Assembly: GCA_031365375.1 (NCBI GenBank) | Contig: JANLXZ010000239.1 | Coordinates: 1 to 8,827, forward strand | Length of the DNA stretch: 8,827 nucleotides | Direction: 5' to 3' | Source: JAKFWF01 sp031365375 | GTDB taxonomy: Bacteria; Pseudomonadota; Alphaproteobacteria; Rhizobiales; Hyphomicrobiaceae | In this document: positions 1 to 5,542 of the stretch, one piece after another | How the letters are laid out: every line of letters starts with the position of its first letter | Numbering within the stretch: the stretch's first letter is position 1 | Position numbers and translations under genes: made by a program | The notes under the pieces: generated by a model | The model's input: only the letters and a program-made list of their open reading frames with translations | What the model was told of the DNA's origin: nothing | Database searches by the model: none

Positions 1-99
1 CCGTTCGCCGTCGATGGCGATCAGCGTGCCAAACCCACGCTTCGCGGCAAAAGCGAGCGCAGTATCATCGTTGGTTTTAAAGGCTGCGGGAATGTACAC
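1..99 (-). CDS. PaiB-like FMN-binding protein, N-terminal 33 residues (cut by window edge)
   Basis: Only the first 33 codons are present. The protein begins VYIPAAFKTNDDTALAFAAK and continues with GFGTLIAIDGER. The MYIPxxF opening, followed by an Asp-rich helix and a GTL(I/V) strand, is typical of the PaiB family (FMN-binding negative transcriptional regulator, related to pyridoxamine-phosphate-oxidase-like split-barrel flavoproteins). The start is a GTG. It is supported by a GAGAGG ribosome site five bases upstream and by the family's usual N-terminus. The gap from the preceding MaoC gene is 9 bases, so it is probably the last visible member of the obg operon. B. subtilis PaiB is described as a repressor of sporulation and protease genes, but many homologues have no known role. 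Only a short piece is visible, so the assignment rests on the N-terminal signature alone. Confidence 0.72.
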   Translation of the reverse strand, partial: MYIPAAFKTNDDTALAFAAKRGFGTLIAIDGER

Positions 100-104
100 G
101 GGAA

Positions 105-110
105 CCTCTC
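105..110 (-). promoter_or_regulatory. Ribosome binding site of the PaiB-like gene
   Basis: GAGAGG on the minus strand, five bases before the GTG start at 99. It overlaps the TGA stop of the upstream MaoC gene (109-111), which suggests coupled translation. It decides the GTG start. Confidence 0.6.
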
Positions 111-594
111 ACCCCAAGGGCACCCGGCGCTCGACAAACATCTTCGATGTCACCTGGAACGCGAGATCGCCGTTCTGATTAAACCCTTCGTTGAGGGAAT
201 ACAGCAGCCCGACATCGGGTCGGGATTTGCTATCGCGCTTTTCCGAAATCGCCGTGGTGAATCGGATCGTGTCGCCGACGAACACCGGTTTGACCCAGCG
301 AATCTTCTCGAAGCCGGGCGATGGTCCCCACTTCGCCGGGCGTTCGCCACGATAGATCATCTGATCACCGATACGCTTACGGTAGTCAACAACGAGGCGC
401 AGCCAGACCGCGCTGGTGTGCCAACCGCTCGCGCACAGGGCGCCAAACAACGAATCCTTGCCCCCCTCTTCCGACATATGGAAACGCTGGGGGTCGAACT
501 TGGTCGCGAAATCGATGATCTCGGCCTTCGTGAAAGTGTGACTGCCCAGCTCGGTCTTGTGTCCGATAACGAGGTCTTCGAAGTGCGTGCTCAT
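109..594 (-). CDS. MaoC-like (hot-dog) dehydratase, second of a tandem pair
   Basis: A 161-residue single hot-dog-fold protein of the MaoC/(R)-specific enoyl-CoA hydratase family. The hydratase signature is visible as KFDPQRFH: D34 and H39 have the same five-residue spacing as the catalytic Asp/His of PhaJ-type hydratases. It is followed by CASGWH (54-59) and, later, by a KPVFVGDTI strand typical of the fold. The reading frame is open further upstream, but the ATG at 594 is chosen for three reasons: it aligns with the start of the paralogue just upstream, it has a GGAGG ribosome site seven bases away, and it forms an ATGA overlap with the upstream stop. Relative to its neighbour it has roughly ten extra residues around 75-95 (GDQMIYRGERPAKWG). 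The substrate cannot be told. It may pair with the neighbouring copy as a heteromer, which is inference. Confidence 0.86.
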   Translation of the reverse strand: MSTHFEDLVIGHKTELGSHTFTKAEIIDFATKFDPQRFHMSEEGGKDSLFGALCASGWHTSAVWLRLVVDYRKRIGDQMIYRGERPAKWGPSPGFEKIRWVKPVFVGDTIRFTTAISEKRDSKSRPDVGLLYSLNEGFNQNGDLAFQVTSKMFVERRVPLG

Positions 595-1070
595 CGGCTT
601 GCCTCCGCGCCCGCAGGAAATTCGCGTAGCGCGAACAATTGATTGGTATCCCAGCTGAGCACAACTTCCCCTGCACTGTTGGTCATCTCGAATAGCACAC
701 GGCACATTCCGACGTTGGGGCGCGAGGCCAGCGTGCGCTTGGTCTGACAAGTGAACCGCCCGGAAAGCTCGTCATCAGGGAATACGGGTTTCAGGAACCG
801 CACCTCCTCCATGCCGGGTGAACCGAGCGAAGCTGCATCGAGTAGGAAGCCATCGCAGATGAGCCGCATCAAAATCGCGCAGCTATGCCAGCCCGACGCA
901 CAAAGCCGGCCGACCATCGTCGCCTGCGCGGCCTCTTCATCGAGATGCAGCGGCTGTGGATCGAAAGCGCGGGCAAAGGCGATGATGTCGGCCTTGGTCA
1001 CGCTCGTCGATCCCAGTGTTTCCGTGCGGCCGACAACGATGTCCTCGTAGTAGTGCTTGGGATCGTTCAT
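591..1070 (-). CDS. MaoC-like (hot-dog) dehydratase, first of a tandem pair
   Basis: A 159-residue hot-dog protein of the MaoC hydratase family (COG2030 type). The active-site segment reads AFDPQPLH, with D37 and H42 in the PhaJ-like catalytic spacing. It is followed by LCASGWHS (56-63) and a LKPVFPDDEL strand. It is clearly paralogous to the next gene: both share the EDxVxG opening, the TKAxII helix, FDPQ, CASGWH, KPVF and SRP(N/D)VG. The ATG at 1070 has no clear Shine-Dalgarno sequence but gives the family's normal N-terminus (YYEDIVVG). It lies 20 bases after the proA stop, and its own stop overlaps the next start by ATGA. Family members hydrate trans-2-enoyl-CoA or related acyl thioesters. 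The substrate here is unknown, and nothing links it mechanistically to proline synthesis. Confidence 0.87.
   Translation of the reverse strand: MNDPKHYYEDIVVGRTETLGSTSVTKADIIAFARAFDPQPLHLDEEAAQATMVGRLCASGWHSCAILMRLICDGFLLDAASLGSPGMEEVRFLKPVFPDDELSGRFTCQTKRTLASRPNVGMCRVLFEMTNSAGEVVLSWDTNQLFALREFPAGAEASR
602..606 (-). promoter_or_regulatory. Ribosome binding site of the second MaoC gene
   Basis: GGAGG on the minus strand, seven bases before the ATG at 594 and inside the last codons of the preceding gene. It decides the internal start over the longer open frame and supports re-initiation at the ATGA overlap. Confidence 0.7.
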
Positions 1071-1090
1071 GCAAGGGGGCTTTCGTACAA

Positions 1091-2377
1091 TTACTTCGGC
1101 CGAATTTGGCCGGTGCCGCGGACGACGTATTTGAACGTGGTCAGCTGTTCGACGCCGACGGGACCACGCGCGTGCATCCGGCCTGTCGCGATGCCGATCT
1201 CGGCACCGAAGCCGAACTCGCCACCGTCGGCAAATTGCGTCGAGGCGTTGTGTAAGACGATGGCAGAGTCGACGCGGGCAATGAAGCGCTCCGCGGTGCC
1301 GTTACACTCGGTGATGATGCAGTCGGTGTGCTGGGAGCCGTAGCGCGCAATATGGGCAATGGCTTCGTCGACGCCATCGACGACCTTTACGGCGATGATG
1401 TTATCGAGGTATTCGCGGCCCCAGTCGTCCGACTTTGCGGCGACGACGCGGCTGTCGGCTTTTTGGGTCTCTTCATCGCCACGCACTTCGCAGCCGGCGT
1501 CGAGCAGAGCTTTGACGAGTGGCGTCAGGTAATCCTCATGCGCGTGTCTGTCGACCAGCAAGCATTCGGTCGATCCGCATACGCCTGTGCGTCGCAGTTT
1601 TGCATTGAGCACCAGCGGGATCGCAGTGTCGAGGTCAGCGCCGCGATCGACGTAAGTGTGGCAGATCCCCTCCAAATGCGCGAATACGGGCACACGCGCA
1701 TCGGCTTGCACACGCGCGACGAGGTTCTTGCCGCCGCGCGGCACGATGACGTCGACGGTACCGTCGAGCCCTGCGAGCATGTGGCCGACCGCATCGCGAT
1801 CCGATGTGGGCACGAGTTGTATGGCAGCTTCCGGCAACTCGGCCGCACGCAGCCCTTCGATGAGGCAGGCGTGGATCGCTTTCGACGAATGTTGGCTCTC
1901 CGAGCCACCGCGCAGAATGCACGCGTTACCCGCCATCAAACATAGAGCGCCGGCATCGGCCGTGACGTTCGGGCGGCTCTCGTAGATGATACCGATCACG
2001 CCGAGTGGCACACGAACGCGCTCGAACTTCAGACCGTTGGGCTGGGTCCACTCAGCTATCTTCGAACCGACGGGATCGGAGAGGCCCGCGATATCTTCGA
2101 GGCTCTTGGCGATACCTTCTATGCGGCCCGCATCGAGCATCAACCGGTCGATGAAGGCCGATGGCCGGCCGGCCTCGCGGGCGGCTTTCAGGTCCAACGC
2201 GTTGGCGACGAGGATCGCCGGGACGGCACGGCGCAACGTAGCGGCAGCAGTCGTGAGCGCTGTGCGCTTGGCCTCAGTCGAGGCAGTGAGCAACTCGCGC
2301 GCGGCACTACGCGCCCTGACGCCGATGGCGAGCATCAACGTTCGCGTGTCGTCATGAAGACGTTTCGGGGCACTCAT
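1091..2377 (-). CDS. proA: Gamma-glutamyl phosphate reductase (glutamate-5-semialdehyde dehydrogenase)
   Basis: This 428-residue cytoplasmic enzyme reduces gamma-glutamyl phosphate to glutamate-5-semialdehyde with NADPH, the second step of proline synthesis from glutamate. Recognised segments in order are VPLGVIGIIYESRPNVTADA (123-142), the nucleotide-binding region LMAGNACILRGGSE (147-160), VPRGGKNLV (212-220) and HLEGICH (234-240). Next come the catalytic-cysteine segment RTGVCGSTE, with C267 as the probable nucleophile, and the C-terminal GGEFGFGAEIGIATGRMHARGPVGVEQLTTFKY block. Length is close to the usual 415-430. The ATG at 2377 overlaps the proB stop as ATGA. No good ribosome site precedes it, so it is probably translated by coupling to proB, which suits two enzymes that pass an unstable acyl-phosphate between them. 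All expected motifs are present. Confidence 0.97.
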   Translation of the reverse strand: MSAPKRLHDDTRTLMLAIGVRARSAARELLTASTEAKRTALTTAAATLRRAVPAILVANALDLKAAREAGRPSAFIDRLMLDAGRIEGIAKSLEDIAGLSDPVGSKIAEWTQPNGLKFERVRVPLGVIGIIYESRPNVTADAGALCLMAGNACILRGGSESQHSSKAIHACLIEGLRAAELPEAAIQLVPTSDRDAVGHMLAGLDGTVDVIVPRGGKNLVARVQADARVPVFAHLEGICHTYVDRGADLDTAIPLVLNAKLRRTGVCGSTECLLVDRHAHEDYLTPLVKALLDAGCEVRGDEETQKADSRVVAAKSDDWGREYLDNIIAVKVVDGVDEAIAHIARYGSQHTDCIITECNGTAERFIARVDSAIVLHNASTQFADGGEFGFGAEIGIATGRMHARGPVGVEQLTTFKYVVRGTGQIRPK

Positions 2378-3513
2378 TTGTTCAACGCCATGTCATCGCG
2401 GTGGATCAATTCGGCGCGGCCCTCAAAACCGAGGATACCTGCAATGTCGCCGCTCTTGCGGCCGATGATACGCTGGGCATCACGGTTCGAATAGGCAACG
2501 AGGCCGCGACCCAACTCATGTCCCTTGGCGTTGCTGATGGTGACTGCATCGCCCCGATCGAAGGTGCCATCAATCGCCGCGACTCCGGCCGGCAATAAAC
2601 TCTTGCCCTGCAGCAATGCCTTCTCGGCACCGGCATCAACCACGACATTACCCTTGGGCTCTAGATGACCCGCGATCCAACGCTTCTTGGCCGTCACCGG
2701 GTCGGAAGGCGCGATGAACCACGTGCACGTGGCGCCCTCGGACAACTGCCGCAACGGATGCAGCGGCTTGCCTGTCGTGATCACCATGTCGGTGCCAGCC
2801 GCCATGGCAATGCGACCGGCCTCGACCTTGGTCTTCATGCCGCCTTTCGAGAGTTCGGTGCCGGCATCGCCGGCCATCGCTTCGATCTCGGGCGTGATTG
2901 CCGTGACGAGCGGGATATGGGTGGCCGCCGGATCGATGCCGGGTGGCGCAGTGTACAGCCCATCGATATCGGACAGCAGCACGAGGCAATCGGCGCTCAC
3001 CATCGAGGCGACGCGGGCCGACAAACGATCGTTATCGCCATAGCGAATTTCCGACGTCGCAACCGTGTCGTTCTCGTTGACGACGGGGATCGCCTTATGA
3101 GCCAGCAGCATCTCGATCGTGCGGCGCGCGTTAAGATAGCGGCGGCGCTCCTCGGTATCACCCAGTGTGAGCAGGATTTGCGCGGTCGCAAATCCCCGGG
3201 TCTGAAACACGTTCTGATAGGCGTGCGCAAGCGACACCTGACCGACCGCCGCAGCAGCCTGACTCTGTTCCAATTCGAGCGGACCCTTCGGCAATCCGAG
3301 CGCGTGCCGGCCCAGTGCGATCGCACCTGAAGACACCAGGATAACTTCCTTGCCAGCGTCGCAAAGCCCTGCAACATCGTCGGCCAGCGAGTTAAGCCAC
3401 GTCGCCCGCAGGCGGCCGGTGATGCGATCTACCAGCAACGCCGAGCCGATTTTTACGACGATGCGTTTCGCCGCCGTCCACTCGGGGCGGATGTCTATGC
3501 TTGCACTGCTCAT
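2374..3513 (-). CDS. proB: Glutamate 5-kinase with C-terminal PUA domain
   Basis: This 379-residue enzyme phosphorylates glutamate with ATP to gamma-glutamyl phosphate, the committed and usually proline-inhibited step of proline synthesis. The amino-acid-kinase domain covers about residues 1-265. It shows RIVVKIGSALL near the N-terminus, LVSSGAIALG, VNENDTVAT, YGDNDRLSARVA, LLSDIDGLYT and the ELSKGGMKTKVEAG loop of the alphaproteobacterial type. The remaining 110 or so residues form the PUA domain (GNVVVDAGAEKALLQGKSLLPAGV through GFEGRAELIHRDDMAL). The ATG at 3513 overlaps the Fic gene stop (ATGA) and the proB stop overlaps the proA start (ATGA), so all three are probably co-translated. No convincing ribosome site precedes the ATG. 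Length and domain layout are normal. Confidence 0.97.
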   Translation of the reverse strand: MSSASIDIRPEWTAAKRIVVKIGSALLVDRITGRLRATWLNSLADDVAGLCDAGKEVILVSSGAIALGRHALGLPKGPLELEQSQAAAAVGQVSLAHAYQNVFQTRGFATAQILLTLGDTEERRRYLNARRTIEMLLAHKAIPVVNENDTVATSEIRYGDNDRLSARVASMVSADCLVLLSDIDGLYTAPPGIDPAATHIPLVTAITPEIEAMAGDAGTELSKGGMKTKVEAGRIAMAAGTDMVITTGKPLHPLRQLSEGATCTWFIAPSDPVTAKKRWIAGHLEPKGNVVVDAGAEKALLQGKSLLPAGVAAIDGTFDRGDAVTISNAKGHELGRGLVAYSNRDAQRIIGRKSGDIAGILGFEGRAELIHRDDMALNK

Positions 3514-4337
3514 GCTTCAAGATCGCTGAGGATGGTATTCTGTGTGTCGTAAACACAAGTAGCTATGAATTGAACAAACGGTGCCTGCTGCCCCTGATCT
3601 GCCAGCGCCAAGGCATTATAGTAATGCCGCCGGAGTGTCAGCGGAACGACCGCCGGTGGATAGCCGTGGCGCAGCAACACCAGGTTCATGAGGATTCGTG
3701 CGCCGCGGCCATTGCCGTCGTCGAAGGGGTGTATGCGCGCGAAATCATAATGCGCCAACGCGGCAATGATTACCGGATGAACTCCGGGCGCCGGCGTCTC
3801 GATCGCCGCGCATAGCGCCTCCACTTCTGACGCGACATGAACAGGCTCGACATAGCGATGGATGGTGCCGTCGGGTTGCAAAACGTGGTTCGGCTGCGAC
3901 TTGTATTCCCCTGGCCGGGCTGACTTCTCGACAATCTGCCCCTTACTGCCGAGGGCCACTGTCACGTCGACCCCGCGTAAAATCAGAGCATTGAGTTCCT
4001 TCAGCAACCCCGGCGTAACGGGCTGCACGGCCGCGACCACTTCGAGTAGCAGATCGATCGCTTCCCAGTGATTCTTCGCGTCGAGAAAATCCTTGAGCGG
4101 CTTACCTTCGACCGTCAGTCCTTGTTCGATAAAGAATTTTGTTTCACCGAAGCTTAGCGTCGACCCTTCAATGGCATTGCTGTCGGCCGTCCATTGCAGC
4201 TTCAGCTTTTGAAGTACGAGCGGCCACAGGTCGGACCGTCGCGCGCGCACTTCATCAAGCCGCGTCCGCTGCTCATCGATTTGAGCAAGCATCGCTGTCT
4301 GGCCGGCGTCAGGGATGAAGTGCGCTGCCCCACTCAT
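3510..4337 (-). CDS. Fic-domain protein (probable AMPylase) with N-terminal self-inhibitory motif
   Basis: A 275-residue cytoplasmic Fic protein. The catalytic motif HPFDDGNGRGAR (203-214) matches the canonical HxFx(D/E)GNGRxxR, with H203 as the catalytic base, so the enzyme should be active. The N-terminal part contains SNAIEG (53-58), which fits the (S/T)xxxE(G/N) inhibitory helix of class II Fic proteins, where the Glu blocks ATP positioning. The flap before the active site is visible as GEYKSQPNHVLQPDGT (143-158). Fic enzymes usually transfer AMP from ATP to Ser/Thr/Tyr hydroxyls of a target protein; the target here is unknown. The gene sits between obg and proB with ATGA overlaps at both ends. 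There is no antitoxin-like partner gene, in keeping with built-in inhibition. Its ends hold AT-richer pockets (for example about 38% GC over 4121-4160 by hand count), which may reflect acquisition. Confidence 0.95.
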   Translation of the reverse strand: MSGAAHFIPDAGQTAMLAQIDEQRTRLDEVRARRSDLWPLVLQKLKLQWTADSNAIEGSTLSFGETKFFIEQGLTVEGKPLKDFLDAKNHWEAIDLLLEVVAAVQPVTPGLLKELNALILRGVDVTVALGSKGQIVEKSARPGEYKSQPNHVLQPDGTIHRYVEPVHVASEVEALCAAIETPAPGVHPVIIAALAHYDFARIHPFDDGNGRGARILMNLVLLRHGYPPAVVPLTLRRHYYNALALADQGQQAPFVQFIATCVYDTQNTILSDLEA

Positions 4338-5374
4338 GGATGCCAGCTCTCTTTATCCTCGCCTTCGTGCTCGGCAGAATCCGCACGGGTGATTTCGCGG
4401 GTAAGTGCAAACAACGTGTCCTTGACGCCGATGCCGGCGACCGACGATAAGATCAGTGGCTTTTTCCGGGCGGCTTTGCGAAGCGCTTCGACCCGCTCTG
4501 CCAACGTCTCGGCATCGATGGCGTCACACTTTGACAGCGCGACGATCTCCTTCTTATCGACCAGTTCGCCGCCATAGGCTTTGAGCTCGCGACGCACGGT
4601 CTTGTAAGCCGTTGTGACGTCCATATCGGTCTCGGTTGCATCCACGAGATGCAGGATGACGCGGCAGCGCTCGACGTGACCGAGGAACCTAGTGCCAAGC
4701 CCAGCGCCTTCCGATGCGCCTTCGATCAGACCCGGGATATCGGCCAGCACGAAATCAATCGAACCGGCCCGAACAACGCCGAGGTTCGGATGCAGCGTCG
4801 TGAACGGGTAGTCGGCGATTTTGGGCTTGGCTGCTGACACCGTTGCGAGGAACGTCGATTTTCCTGCATTTGGAAGACCAACAAGGCCTGCATCAGCGAT
4901 CAGCTTCAAACGAAGCCAAATCGTCATTTCCTTGCCTTCGAGGCCCGGATTGGCATGGCGTGGCGCCTGGTTCGACGGTCCCTTGAAATGAGCGTTGCCG
5001 AAGCCCCCATTGCCGCCCCGCGCCAGCACGACCTGCTGTCCGACTTCCTTGAGATCGGCCAGCATGGTGTTGTGGTCCTCGGCAAAAATCTGCGTTCCTG
5101 GTGGAACTTTAATGATGCAGTCGTTCCCGCCGGCGCCAGCACGCAAGCGTCCCATACCGCCACCGCCACTCTCAGCCTTGAAATGCTGCTGATAGCGGTA
5201 GTCGATCAGAGTATTCAAATTGCCGACACACTCGACGATGACATTGCCGCCGCGTCCGCCATCGCCGCCGTCGGGACCACCGAATTCGATGAACTTTTCA
5301 CGGCGGAACGACACCGAGCCGTTTCCCCCGTCGCCGGAGCGGATGTAAATCTTTGCTTGATCGAGGAATTTCAT
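4334..5374 (-). CDS. obg: Obg/CgtA family ribosome-associated GTPase
   Basis: A 346-residue GTPase of the Obg family, which acts in late 50S ribosomal subunit assembly and in growth and stringent control. The glycine-rich Obg fold spans about 1-158 (FGGPDGGDGGRGG, ESGGGGMGRLRAG, ARGGNGGFGN). The G domain follows: G1 GLPNAGKS (166-173), G2 PFTT (190-193), G3 DIPG (212-215), G4 SKCD (281-284, where the usual motif is NKxD) and G5 SSVAG (310-314). The tail is short and acidic (EHEGEDKESWHP). I chose the ATG at 5374 because MKFLDQAKIYIRSGDGG is the standard Obg opening. A GTG four codons upstream (5386) is also in frame, and neither start has a clear ribosome site. The gene begins the leftward operon, and its stop overlaps the Fic start as ATGA. 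rplU/rpmA, often upstream in other bacteria, are not here. Confidence 0.96.
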   Translation of the reverse strand: MKFLDQAKIYIRSGDGGNGSVSFRREKFIEFGGPDGGDGGRGGNVIVECVGNLNTLIDYRYQQHFKAESGGGGMGRLRAGAGGNDCIIKVPPGTQIFAEDHNTMLADLKEVGQQVVLARGGNGGFGNAHFKGPSNQAPRHANPGLEGKEMTIWLRLKLIADAGLVGLPNAGKSTFLATVSAAKPKIADYPFTTLHPNLGVVRAGSIDFVLADIPGLIEGASEGAGLGTRFLGHVERCRVILHLVDATETDMDVTTAYKTVRRELKAYGGELVDKKEIVALSKCDAIDAETLAERVEALRKAARKKPLILSSVAGIGVKDTLFALTREITRADSAEHEGEDKESWHP

Positions 5375-5542
5375 GAAACGAGACACACACCGGAAGAGGG
5401 TTCCCAGTCAAGGGCGCTGACGCTTTCAGACTAATGCTTGGAACCCCAAAGCTGGAACTTAAACCTGGCCTTGGCGCTTCGTCAGCGATCCGGTACACGT
5501 GCCGCGACAGAGTCTCATGGTTAACCTAAAAGGGCAAACTCA
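5375..5542. promoter_or_regulatory. Divergent intergenic region between obg and the phosphohexomutase gene
   Basis: These 168 bases must hold the promoters for both the leftward obg operon and the rightward mutase gene, because the two start back to back. A weak plus-strand sigma70-like pair is TTGGAA (5438-5443) and TAAACC (5460-5465), 16 bases apart; I do not trust it strongly. Two interleaved inverted repeats are visible: CGCTGACG (5415-5422) with CGTCAGCG (5480-5487), and GGGTTCC (5398-5404) with GGAACCC (5440-5446). CACGTG occurs at 5496-5501. No small gene is evident. Confidence 0.5.

Noticed and set aside
595..750. 52-codon N-terminal extension of the second MaoC gene
   Set aside because: The extension overlaps the upstream paralogue and has no resemblance to MaoC proteins. 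The ATG at 594 has GGAGG and an ATGA overlap.
1328..1945. Plus-strand open frame (205 codons) opposite proA
   Set aside because: It mirrors the codon pattern of proA, which is intact and strongly recognised; no ribosome site or domain supports it.
2665..3330. Long plus-strand open frame (221 codons) opposite proB
   Set aside because: It is antisense to a clear glutamate 5-kinase with all motifs, its translation is Arg/His-rich without recognisable domains, and such frames are common opposite GC-rich genes.
3510..4337. Fic gene as the toxin of a Fic/antitoxin (VbhT/VbhA or Doc/Phd) pair
   Set aside because: No small antitoxin gene lies beside it, and the inhibitory SNAIEG motif is inside the protein itself, as in class II Fic proteins.
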